Assembly: GCA_021464245.1 (NCBI GenBank) | Contig: JADCRB010000034.1 | Coordinates: forward strand, 1,445,665 to 1,509,664 | Direction of reading: 5' to 3' | DNA length: 64,000 nt | DNA from: Carallia brachiata | Taxonomy: Eukaryota; Streptophyta; Magnoliopsida; Malpighiales; Rhizophoraceae | Part shown: positions 48,534 through 60,141 of the stretch, piece by piece | Layout of the letters: every line of letters starts with the position of its first letter | Numbering within the stretch: the first letter of the stretch is position 1 | Translations under genes and position numbers: made by a program | Notes under the pieces: generated by a model | The model's input: the letters and a program-made list of their open reading frames with translations, nothing else | What the model was told of the DNA's origin: nothing | Database searches by the model: none

Positions 48534-50091
48534 TCACTGATTTGATTGGGAGGCCGTAATGCTCTCTGAGGCTGAGGAATCAGACTGCAAGGCACTTGCT
48601 CCACCCACATTCTTCTGTTTCAAGGAACCTTCAGCTGACGATCCGCATTCAGAAATATCCCCAATATCCAGTGTGTCAGGAAGATTTTCAGAAGATTCCA
48701 CAGAATCAAACTGCAAACAGGGATACAAAGCATTAGAGCCAGCAAAAAGTCAAAAAAGGGGCCCCAGACAAATTGAACAATGATAACACTGGCTCAAAAT
48801 GCAATTTTTACCAATGTTCTTTTAACATCACAGGTTTCAACTCACAAAAAGACAGACAGGGTTTTCTATAGACATGAGTTGTTGGCAAGTCAAAGAAGCA
48901 CAAACAAAAGCAAGCTTTATTTGTACTGCAATTTAGACTGAACCAAGATGACAGCAGTCAAAACAGCAGATCTGACATTTCACATTAGAATAATATAATG
49001 AATCTAAAACCAACACAACAGTATATCACGTGTGAGCTTTTGCAAGTTATCCCTTTTTTTCGGCCAAATGACATCGTAGAAATCAATTAAGATGCAAGCT
49101 AAGACATTTCATGTTAGACCATGAAGTGAGACGTGACTGGGCCAAGCAAGCTGCACAACGTGGGAGACCCACACTTCCACTAGGCAAAGACAAAAAGTAA
49201 TCACATTGTCCCCACCACTAAACTTCCTTCAATTTCACATCATCATGCCAACAGAAAATTTAACCTATTGGCCTGAATTATCAACTTTAACAATTTAAAA
49301 ATGATAAAGAAGACATAATGCCAGTTGATGAAAAGCATGAATGGCGATACTGATTCGGTCAACGGAGAAATCGAATGAATGACATTTAAAGGAGCAATGG
49401 CGACCAAAAGGAAGTATGTTTTGTGCACGCCAAATGCAAGTATTTTTGGGGATGTTTAAAGAATGTAAGGAAAGACAAAAACATAAAAGGGAGGTGGTGT
49501 GGCAACATAACAGCTTGTGAGACATGATTAACGGCCCTCCTGCACATTTGTGTCATCAATTAAATCCATAATAAATCTGCATATATCGACAGCTCGAACA
49601 AATCCACGTCTGACGATAGCAACAATACTCATCATACCATCCTCACTGGTGCTAACATTTAGTCTAATCCAGGAGAAAAAGAACAAGAAGACCCACTGAA
49701 TACAATAAACGAAAATGTTTACCACAAGCTGGTTTAGCATGTCTTCAGTAGCTTCCAAGTCACCCTTGTTTGCCATATATACGCCAGTTAGGGACTCATC
49801 AGATATGCCAGGAAACTCCATCCGAAGGAAGTCCAAATCCATTTCCACTTCCTCTGTCATGTCAAGTTTTTGAGAAGCCGTACCACCCGAAACACCATGG
49901 GCAGACTGGCTTTTCAGTGCTGCAAACGAAGCCTTATCCTGCTGCTGCACCCGTCCATGCCAGACATTTTGATTTCCACTCTGAATTGTGCCTCCTCCGG
50001 GAACTTCAATTTTGCCAGCAGCTGGCTCCCTTTTAGAGAGCGGTATATAAGATGCCGCATACGGATTCAACGAAGACACTCCCTGCTTCAT
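48534..50091 (-). CDS. CID5: PAM2- and CUE-domain protein, CID5/CID6 type
   Basis: Two coding exons, 181 residues: 50091-49723 and 48710-48534, separated by a 1.0-kb intron. Near the N-terminus is a PAM2 motif (SSLNPYAASYIPL), which binds the MLLE domain of poly(A)-binding protein. Residues about 83-122 form a CUE ubiquitin-binding domain (MDLDFLRMEFPGISDESL...ATEDMLNQL). The tail is acidic and Ser-rich. A 5' untranslated intron (50663-50100) precedes the ATG; the GTG at 50118 lies in that intron. The donor has two in-frame GTs (CTT|GTG|GTAAAC); I chose the second. CID5 and CID6 of Arabidopsis are co-orthologue candidates; I cannot separate them here. Confidence 0.92.
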
Positions 50092-50870
50092 CGTCTTGCC
50101 TTGGAAGACAGAACTCACTTAATCTCTATTTTAACTTGGCACAAAAAATAAGAATTAAAAAATTAAAAAAAAAAAAAAAACAGACAAAGGAAATCCACCA
50201 TTAGCAGCAAATTCCAGGAAAATATTTTCCGTAGAAACAAACAAATGAAGCGCAGCAAACACACAAACATGAAAACTCAACAACATCAACACATAGTTCT
50301 GACTTCCCTCAAAAGAAACGCACACAAATCTCCCTTGCTTACACAAGGGATATGCAACTCAATTTCCAATTCCCACACACACACACATGCATCTACATAC
50401 ATACATAAATCTACATACATACATACATACATACGTGTCAAACACGCAGTGGCGGTTGCAATTCGGTTATTTTTCAGCGAAACCAGATCGTAGCGAAGGA
50501 GGAATCGACGATCGCAGTGTCGCAGAGAATAAAATTATTAGTATCTGAGATTTTCTTTACATAAAAAATATTGAATAAGCGAAGAAACAAACAGATCAGC
50601 ACGGATCATGGAGCAATCAGAGTGATAATCAAATCAAAGCAAAGACTCTGGATTGAGTGCAACCTGTAGAGATGGAGATCGCAGGAGGACGATTTCGGGA
50701 ATTGCTCGAAACCCTAATTATTCTTTTTTTTTTCTTTCTGCGATTTTCAGAACGAACGACGGGAACAAAACGAGGGAAAAAATGAATGAATGATATGAGA
50801 CCGAGTTTTGCAGTGAAAAGCTGATTTTTAATTTAAAACAACAAAAAGGGAAGGCTTCTTCAGTCTTCGA
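50092..50870 (-). other. Leader exon, leader intron and promoter-proximal region of the CID gene
   Basis: A purine/pyrimidine-mixed leader ends CTCTACAG at 50664, then a GT donor; the acceptor CCAAG is at 50100. The intron holds CA and CATA microsatellites near 50375-50435. Confidence 0.55.
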
Positions 50871-52363
50871 ACGAAACGAACCGAACAGTGACGTCAATGG
50901 GCCGGGTCGGTTTGGTGACGTGTTTACGGGCGGCGTAACCGCCTGGTAGGACAGATACGGCATCGTCCTCCCGACCTAAATTGCTATGAACCTATAAAAA
51001 AAAAAACAAATGAATATTAATTGATTTCTTCTTTCAATGTTAATATTTTAAATTTTTTTAATATATTAAAAAGTGCATCAGACTACCAGGCAATGGTAAG
51101 TGATGATTAATTATCAAAAGTAGTAAATTTGTAGTAAGTTTGTGCATTTTTTTTCAGTATTTACTCAAATTTGAGTTTTATTATCGTCACTTTTTTTTAC
51201 AAAGTGAGCGAAGTTGTATGACGCAATATTTGGTTCAAAATTCGTTAACACCGAAGGCGAGTTTAAAAATGTTCATTCGGTTTTATAAGTATTTGAATAG
51301 TAGATTCTCTCTGTAAGAGATATTAAATAAGGACATAATAAGTGACTGTCAATTTCAGTCTATATATACGATAACTCATATATCGACGATATATATATTT
51401 TTTAGATCAAAGACAAAAAAAAAGATAAGTAATGATCGCAAGTTAAACAGAATAAATACTTTTTTACGGTTCTCAAAACGTTAACCAATAGATAAGGCTT
51501 CAAATCCAAATTCACTGAGAATTAAATTATCATGACCTTAATAATAGAGCAAATGGGATTAAAAAAAAAAAAACAAGGGCTCAACATACAGCTTACAGCC
51601 TCGTGGGAAAGAAAAAACGAAATTTAATGCTAAGAATATTAGAATTCTTACTAATAAGAATAATTTTCTACTAAATAAATGATGTTAGATCTGACAAGAA
51701 TAAATAATTTATTGCTTAGCTTCTTGTGGGGCCCCTCACCTCATGTACGGTTAATGCATTGCCACCAAGGCAATTAAAGGGTGGCAACAATTTGTTGCCA
51801 CGACGTCCTTATATGATTATACGTTTTATTTATATGTATAGTTATATTTTTTATTTTTTTAAAAAAACTAAAATTTAAATATACTTAATATTATTTCAAA
51901 TATAATTAATATTACTTTTAAATTTTTATTTTCAAAAACAAAAATTCAAAATTTTTTAATTCTATTCTAGTATTGCCAAACGTTTATACTTAGATTTTTT
52001 CCCTCGACGCTAACTGAGTTCAACTGCTTAGCGCATTTTTCTTTTTTCTTTTCTTTTGTTTTTCTTCACTCTTCATTCATCGGAAAATAACAATGAGTTG
52101 TTGACGAAAACATACTTCAATTTATATAGGCTAAATTGTGGTGTTCGATCCTCAATTTACAAGTAGTTCTATTACATAGAGATTTCTATAAACTAACGGG
52201 AGAGAAGAGGTTGAGTTTGTAATGTAACAAAATAAATGTTCAATCGATGTCACAAAAAAATAAATGTTCAATCGAAGAACAGAAACAATGAACAAATGTC
52301 CCATCAACTTCTAACCACGCTGGGAAGGTGAGAAGAAAGACTGCAAGATAAATGGTCAATTTG
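50871..52363. other. Intergenic region, AT-rich
   Basis: Between the CID promoter and the 3' end of the PsbP-domain gene. No coding sequence was recognised; the part next to 52364 is probably 3' untranslated. Confidence 0.5.
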
Positions 52364-55300
52364 TCACCAGAATCTCCACGGATCCTTGTATGGAGGTACA
52401 TAGTCGTTTGTGGGAGGAAGAAGACGAAATGACCCTACAGTCTTTTCTAGCAAAGGGCCCATCTGCATCTCATAGAAAGTAATTCCTTACTATCTGTGCT
52501 ATCTTATTTATAACAACTTGTTCTTCAATCAAACATAAAACATTCCCATTTCACATAAGATAGAGAAGGAAGGTGGGTGGGAGAGAGAGACCTTTTCCCA
52601 CTGTTTGCTAAGAGTTGAAGCATTTAGAGTGTATAGATAACCTGCAATTGTGTTTTCAAAGAGTTGAAGAAGGATGAGCTCGACAAATTTTCAGAATTTT
52701 AACCAAAAATAGGCCGAACATCAGAAGATGGAAGAGAGAATACAATTCAACCAAACAAACAACAGAGAACGCACTACAAAATCCAAGTTCTATTAACCGT
52801 GGTTGATTAAGCCACAAAGTTGACATCCTCGAATTTTGGTAAACTTCAACGAATCATAGGGGGTCCAACAGGTCAGATATCTACCCTCTTTTTTTTTTCT
52901 TGGACTGTAAATTAAAAGTAGTTCTCTCGGGGTTATCTAAAAATTTTCAATATCAAAAGGGCATTCTAGTGCACGAGACTCTCATACTGTAGGGTTACGG
53001 GAAGAGCCATACGTAGGTAGCAAGGCTTGACCTTCAAGCATATACATCAAAAGAAAAGTCTTGAAAAATAAGCTCAGATCAGGGAAGGCCAGAACAAATT
53101 TACTTGGTTGCTTGCTCAAAACAACAATTGTGGGTTCCTACCATCTCTTTCAGCTGTTGAAGCAACATAGTGTCGATATAGATTGGGCTCCTGAGCCTGC
53201 AGATTCCATTTAAGGTGTCAACAACCCAAAGAAGATCTTTTGAACAAGGATTCTATCCAAAAAAGCTAGGCTTACAGTTTTAGTAGGTGACTTCCTAACG
53301 AGGTATTCATAATACCAGTATGTCTCACCATCAACCTGAGGAAACCAAGCAAAGGATTGTTCCAGACAACCAGCAAGTGTCAACATTTAGAAATGCATAA
53401 ATACATATCCATGCATGTACAGAAAATTGGAAACCACATGATGAAGAAATGTTTTACACTTACTTCAGTAGTGTGTGCATCAAGAACTGAACTTTCAGCC
53501 AAGCGCTGACTTGTGGTGACTCTCTGCCAAAAGAAAAGATGCAGTATGTCATATGAGAATTGACTTCAGCTTATTCTGCTCTTGTTGAAATGGTGGTTAA
53601 TAGAGCAAAACCATTATACGCCTGCTCAAACTTAAGGCTTTCATTAAGAGATGTATAGATGTATTACTAATGCAGACTTGTCAGACAAAAAAGAATCAGC
53701 AACATCTTTCGCTGCCCAGGTACTCTTGTCCTTGGATTTTATGAACTGGAGATTGGGGGGACCTATCTGAATCAAAAGAACGAAATCATAACCCTCGAAG
53801 AAATAATCTGTGGGGTTCCAAGAGGCAAGAATATGCTTGATTAAAGTTTTACCAGAACAGAAATAATGAGGTTATCAATGATGTCTACACGCTCAGACAC
53901 GATGCGAAGGCGTGCATCAGCTGAAACCACACTAAAGTAAGTTATAAGACTGCAGTTTCAGTATAGAAATAAACTAAGAAAATAGATGCTACCAGAATAC
54001 CCTACAACTAGGGAATCAGTATTGACATCTAGGAAAAGAGGGGTGCAGTACTGGAATATTCATCACTTTATATTGTAAATAAGCTAAACTCACGGGACAA
54101 TGGTGCAGCTGAAGAATAGCGTTCTGGCTTTCTGGATTCCACCCTTTAGAAATAGAATCACAAACATCGTCAGGTTTTCGTAATTTCTTTTCTTTTTTCC
54201 TTCTTTGGAGAATGAGGAGGGGAGAATGGAGATTTTGATAATCTTAAGGACACATGACTACTGCACAAAAGATACTGGAGTGATAATTTAGAGCTTTTGG
54301 ATTCAAAGTACAGAGAACAAATTTTGAGGACATATACGAAACACCCCTACTAGGCTAAATATCCTTTCTAAGAAAACATTAAATTTCTCTCAGCCATTAG
54401 TGGCTAATGATACGCAACAAAAACTCGACCAGATTGCATACCATCTAATGTAGTCTGTTCATAAATATGACACAAAATATCTCCCACTCATAAATCTTGG
54501 CGTGCGCAACCCAAGTGGAAGATAAAAGTAACTAGTCCATGTAAGATGCCCTCGAGTTAGTCAAAACTTTTTTGCAAGTTATAGAACCCCCAGAACTACT
54601 CCCTGTGCATAAATTCAGCCATTCTCCATCAGATATGTGAACATTTTTGTCTTTTGTTCGAGTCACCCTTGAACTGAAAATGAGAATGAAGACATACAAA
54701 TGCAGAGGAAATGCATCAAATTATAACTCGGAAAGAAACACCAACCATTTGAAGAGGAATTTCTTAGATGGTAACTCCACCGGGTACGAGTAAGTATAAG
54801 CATTGATTTCATCAACCAAGGAAGCCATCCTTAGACCTTCCTCCCCAGCGAGGGAATCTACAGAGGAGCCCATATGATAACGACAGTTGAGAAGGAAAAA
54901 ATAACAACCAAAATTCTTGAATAACGCAAATCAAAGATAAGTAGAATTTCCCTGATCATTTATTCAATGTGAGAGAAGAAAAGGCCAACTGTAGTTCACA
55001 AAAAAAAAAAAAAAACTACCCATCCCATTAACTAAAATGGTTGAATAATTAACCACACACCTTAGTCTCTACAGAAATCAGAGTTTCTAAGAATATGAAC
55101 AGACAAAGAATGAAAACAAGATTAAGATAAGATAACCTGAAAAAGGGAAGGCTAAGGTTAGCGTAGAGAAAAGAGAAGAGAACATCAAATCCCTCCTGAA
55201 AACCCCATTTTGCAGACTGGGTTTCGCAGAATAAGCGCATGAGCATTCTACGATTCTCTCTTCCAATTTGCATTTCCTTTGTTTTAGCAGTTCTGAGTTC

Positions 55301-55481
55301 TGTTTCCTGAAACCATCCCATCACAGCTCAAATTCACGAAACAGCTAACAAACACGCACACGGACATGACTGTAAAGTCGTGAAGAGACAAGAGAGACAA
55401 CCTAAAGAAATGGCGGTGGTGGAGGTGGTGGCGATGGGTCGACGGCGGCGTGGAGAGGGAGCTGAGAAGACACATCGCCAT
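52364..55481 (-). CDS. PPD5: PsbP-domain protein, thylakoid lumen (PPD5 type)
   Basis: Eleven exons, 300 residues, all junctions in phase: 55481-55402, 55306-55137, 54857-54746, 54143-54094, 53920-53853, 53766-53668, 53523-53464, 53335-53276, 53196-53142, 52641-52592 and 52462-52364. The N-terminus is a Ser/His-rich chloroplast transit peptide, then a lumenal transfer signal with a twin Arg and hydrophobic core (FRRDLMFSSLFSTLTLAF), implying Tat import. The PsbP fold follows (INAYTYSYPVELPSKKF; GPPNLQFIKSKDKSTWAAK; EYLVRKSPT; YRHYVASTAERDGYLY) and ends YKDPWRFW. PsbP relatives assist photosystem assembly or lumen processes; this member's role is not visible. It lies next to the CID gene, as At5g11450 lies next to At5g11440. 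Confidence 0.93.
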
Positions 55482-56831
55482 GGTCTTTACTTCAGCGCTT
55501 CTCCCTTTAGGCCATTATCTCATTCGGAAAAGTTACGACGCCCAACCCGCTCAGTTCGATAAGACGTCAGTAATAAGTGTTTAATTTTAAATAATAATAA
55601 CTTTATTTTTAGTAATAGAAAGTTATTATTTTATTTATTTATTTATTATTATATATATATATATAATTACCAAAAATTACTTAATTAATATTATTAAGAC
55701 AATTTTTCGACCTAATTTCTGAAACCGTGCTCTATCTCATTGCCCATAACTTTTCCCAAGTAATAAAGGTTTGCTTACGTGTCAATTTTAGTGAAAGATT
55801 TGGGGGATGAGTAGAAGAATTAGCTAGAGTGTCCTTACAGAAAATTATATTTTTTATTGTTTTGAATTAAATTATGAATATATTTATCATTAACTTAAAT
55901 ATAACTTAAAATTTGATTTTTAATAAAAAAATTCAAGTTTTTTAATTTTTCATACCCTCTTATAATTTTTGACTCAGTTCTCTATCCACCAACTTCTATT
56001 GTTTTAGAAAATTAGTCGAGATAATTTGGTATTACTGCAAAGTCAAATCAGTATTATGCTACACCAATGGCCAATTTTACGATGTTCATGAAAAAATTAG
56101 GAGCCTCTCCCAAAAATTACAATAATTGGTTCGCGAATAATATTTTCGCCTACCAAGATATTTCTTGTTGTTAATAGGTCACAGGATGTAAAATAATTAT
56201 GTGGATTTAAAAAAAAAAAAATTTAGAACAAAATGCAGAATGCAAAATTTCAGTTTCACGAACCGAACAAATTTTTGATAATTGGATCCGATTATATAAA
56301 ATTACAATTTATACCTGCACATGATTACATAATTTATGCAAAATTTTTGGAACAAATTTTAAGAGAACATGATTACAAATTATTTAATTCCATTGTCACT
56401 TACATGTTACCACGATTTACTCTTTTTATAAGAAGATGCCAAAAATTTCCGATATCCATTTTTTCCCTCCTTTTTAAGGAGTAAGAACCAGAGAAGGTTA
56501 TCAATTAGGGGATGCACGCATTTGTTTTTCCTTTTAATTAGTTTATGGTTTAGTAAAGCTCTGTTTATCAATTCCAACTTGGAATTGTGAGAACGAGTTC
56601 AAATTTCAATACGATAATCTCAAATGCTAAAAAAAAAGAAAAAAGTTACATGGACATGTTCACCAAATTGGAATTATTCGCTGCAAAATCTCAAACAAGC
56701 TGCTACAACAATGAGTCCCACCAAGCTCTTTTAACAACAGAAGTCGACCATTAATACCACAAAGAGCAAAGACATAATCCCTTTTTCTCCAACGAAATTA
56801 GCCTACTGCAACGAATGAAAGTACGTAGGCT
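55482..56831. other. Promoter of the PsbP-domain gene and intergenic DNA
   Basis: AT-rich, with a TA run near 55650-55666. The small plus-strand frame near 56233-56484 has no family resemblance. Nothing else recognised. Confidence 0.5.
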
Positions 56832-57206
56832 CTAGACTGCTTCATAAACTTGATGAGGATCAAAAACGCCTAGTGTTTCCACAACAGTAGTTTCCACAAG
56901 CAAAAGTATCAAATCATCGTCTCGATGAACACTGAACATTCTTTTCATATCAGCATCTCCAGCAATCTCCACGACCTCGTCGCTTCCAGGCAAATCACAA
57001 AAAATTTGTATCATAACAGTGTGCTGATCGCCGGTTATGGTGATGATATCATCAACAATTGCCTTTGTCACCTGTTCCAATAATTGAAAGAAAGTGCAGT
57101 ACCGCGTAGGATTTACTGAGCGGAGCACTTTAGTTTTCCCATCGTACATGACTGCCAAGTCGTGCAACCTTGCTTGCTCGACTGGTACAATGTCGTTGCA
57201 CAGCAT
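56832..57206 (-). CDS. Small PB1-like domain protein, possibly MULE-transposase-derived
   Basis: Single-exon, 124 residues from the ATG at 57206 (the frame also extends to a TTG at 57221). The middle part (KTKVLRSVNP...TFFQLLEQV...IQIFCDLPG...VVEIAGDADMKRMF...DDLILLLVET) follows the beta-alpha-beta pattern of PB1-like domains found at the N-terminus of plant Mutator-like transposases. No transposase core or zinc knuckle follows. A TATA element at 57369-57376 and a pyrimidine-rich leader suggest a real promoter, so it may be a stand-alone or domesticated gene. The family assignment is by pattern only. Confidence 0.5.
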   Translation of the reverse strand: MLCNDIVPVEQARLHDLAVMYDGKTKVLRSVNPTRYCTFFQLLEQVTKAIVDDIITITGDQHTVMIQIFCDLPGSDEVVEIAGDADMKRMFSVHRDDDLILLLVETTVVETLGVFDPHQVYEAV

Positions 57207-57368
57207 ATTTGTGATTGGCAATGATCAAAACACTAAGCTTCTTAATTTGGTGGTTGTTGTGATTGAGTACAAGAGAATTGAAAAGGGAAAAGAGAAGAGA
57301 TGAATTTTAATTCCTATGCTAATGGTCTGCCCGTTTTGCTTTGCGTTGTTTCTTCTCAGGGTGCCATT

Positions 57369-57376
57369 TATTTATA
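57369..57376 (-). promoter_or_regulatory. TATA box of the PB1-like gene
   Basis: TATAAATA on the minus strand, 163 bases upstream of the ATG at 57206, followed by a CT-rich leader without other strong signals. Confidence 0.5.
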
Positions 57377-59640
57377 GGGGCGACGAGTCTTGGTTTTTCC
57401 TTATTAATGTATCAAACACGGACTTCCTATTTCCTAATTAGTGGAGCTGTGGAGAAGACCAACTTCGGCTGGAAATAGTAGGGTAGGATGGCCGACTGAG
57501 TCTTTGGGGTTTGCCTCATTAATTAGGGTCTAACAGTAGGATTTCTCAATTGTTGGAGGAGACCAACTCCTGCATGGAATAGAAGGGTAAGATATTTCTT
57601 TTTTTCATAAGGGAGGCTCCAACGTCAAAAAAAAGTAGAATAAAATTATTAGAATTTGAATATAAGATAAAGATATTTCAATAAAAATACGCATGTACCT
57701 AACAAACGATCATAATGATAGATATAATAAAAATATCTCATTACACAAAAATGTCAGGTAGATGCGAGGATTTTTTGATATACATACTACTTAAGAAACC
57801 ATTATAATGATATACGCAACGAAAAAGTGAGGAAAAAATAAACTTTATCTAGCACTGGGGGTTCACCATAAAGATGGTGAACCAAAGGCACCATCTTCAA
57901 TGAAAGGAGCTTAATACATGTTCAGCTTGCTCGGAACTTTTTGCTTTCTTCAATCCGCGCAGATTCCCTCACATCTCCTCTGACCAATATAATGCCTAAT
58001 GGAAGATTAAAAATGTATTACAAGTTACATACAAATAACTAACTAGAGATCTCAACATGCAACGAATGCTCAGATTCGTAACTTGAATTTTGCTGACATT
58101 AATGGTATAAATCTTCTGCGTGGCCTTCAAGCGTCATCTTACTGGCGGTTATAATTAATGGCATGAAGTGCCTCAAAACCCTTTAATTCCATGGCCTTTT
58201 ATAACAGGCGCAATGTTAATTTCTCCCAGATTTCCTGGATTGAAACCCTTAAACTGCATGCTGCACATATGTGTCCATCCACTTTTGAAGCTAAATGGAA
58301 TCGGCGAAGTACTTTTGATTAGAAATACTCCAAAAGCACAACCCAAACCACTAAACAGAAATTGTGCTCGAGCAGCATGCAAAAATATATTATACCCTTG
58401 AAAAAAAATAATCCAAATTCCAAACATAAGTAGCATATATATAAGAGAAGAAGAAGAATCCTTTGCTTGTGTGTCACTATGATGCAAGGGTGAACCATAA
58501 ATTGTTGTGTACTTTCGAGTCAAATACATTTTGAGTTGGATGCCAAAATCGGATAAATAGCAAATTTACCACTTCTTACAGCTTAGTGAGGTAGAACAAG
58601 ATAGCGAAATGGAGGAGTTTAGAGTGAGAAGGGAAGAAAGATGATAAACTGAGTCGAAATTAAGAGGAAGCCATACCCAAAGTGTTTATTATTCGTACTT
58701 ACAAGTTTTTTAGCGGAGCACACATAATTTGACATTATTTAAATTTATTTGATCATTTTTTAGAGTAGATCTACTGTGAGTTACATTTTAAATTAGTTTA
58801 ATTAAAATTGTTCCGTAAAACTGTTATAACGACTTAACTAAAGTTAATTTTACGAATATTCTATAATTTATTATCGTACCCGCATTAAAACTTTTCCAAA
58901 ATGAAAACAAATTAATGTGTTTGTGAGATGCATCACCTACCGATTGTATTGGATAAGAAAATGGAAGCCAAATTTCAACTTCCATATTACCTAAATAGGT
59001 GATCTTCTGTGGAGGAACCAATGATTCCTGTTTCCTTTGCAATGACAATGTCATTATGAGGTTTTATTATAAGAGGTTGGCGACTAGCAACCTGTTCCTT
59101 TCATCCTACATAAAATGGTTAGGCGCGACGCCACGCGTCTCTCGAACAAAGCGAGTGCACGAGAATCATTCCTCTTGCGCGTAGGTGTTAGTCTTGCTTA
59201 ATGGCACCCCAAAAGCTCGATGGTATTCTCGAAATTTCACCAAACTTAAGGGTTAATTAATATACAGGAAAATTGAAAAAAAATACAAAGAAACTTTTTA
59301 TTTCTAATTATTTTCTTAAAAATAATACTCTTTTTAGTAAAATCTACCCACTTAATTAACCAACACGCATCACTCAAATCAACTTTGAATCACAGTCTTC
59401 CACGTGTCCTCCTCGACCTATCCCACACGTCGATGCGGTTACCGTTTGCCACCAAATTTCCGACTTTTGGTTAGCAATTCTAGGGGCTTCGATCGTAAAA
59501 ATGAAATCTCCACCACTGATCCTAAATCGAACGGTGTTCACGTTGCCACGTAGGATAAAACGAACGGCTTATATTATAGGTTCTTTGGAAATTTTTATTT
59601 TTATTTTATAGTTATTTAAAAGTTAAAAGTATTGAAGAAA
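57377..59640. other. Intergenic region
   Basis: Includes a diverged duplication just upstream of the PB1-like gene (57425-57490 and 57538-57600, sharing GAGACCAACT-like and AGGGTAAGAT-like words). A 118-codon minus-strand frame with a true ATG (58529-58173) has no recognisable domain; it is not called as a gene. Confidence 0.45.
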
Positions 59641-60141
59641 TTTTATTTTTGTTATTTTCAATCTAAAAATTCTAAACCCCTTCCTTCTTGCCGTGAACCC
59701 TAGTTCTCTTCCGTCTTGTACGGTTAATTTTTATCTTTTTTTTGAAAAATTAGCAAAATTAGCGGCGAAAATCCATAAGTCTATTAGGGTTACGATTTGA
59801 ATTCACCGATTCAACGCCAATCTATGCCCGCTCTGCGCGATCTTGGCGGTTCTTCAGGAACTTGAAGTCGCATGCATTTTTGATCGAGGTATTTACGCTT
59901 TTTTTTAATTTAATTGTTTTTCGTTTAATTATGTTAACTAAGACCTCGAATAATGTTACCACTCGATCTGTGTGTTTGATCAATTGATTTTTTTTAATAT
60001 GTTATTGGCTTTTTTTGTTGATATTCTTAGTTTTTCTTCTCTTTTTTTTTGTGGCGTTATTTTTGTTGCCTGCAGATCTGAAAATGTATGATGGGATGTG
60101 AAAGTGATAGTTATTTGGTTTTGTGGCTTGGGTCGGAGTGA
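59641..60141 (+). other. Leader region of the Enhancer-of-polycomb-like gene with upstream ORFs
   Basis: An AACCCTAG-type leader is followed by a GT donor at 59889 and an acceptor TGCAG at 60071-60075, giving a 187-bp leader intron. Upstream ORFs occur at 59824-59865 (14 codons including stop) and 60084-60101 (6 codons including stop). Confidence 0.6.

Noticed and set aside
49243..49525. Minus-strand frames within the CID intron
   Set aside because: Lie in a 1-kb intron whose splice sites join conserved exons in phase; no similarity to known proteins.
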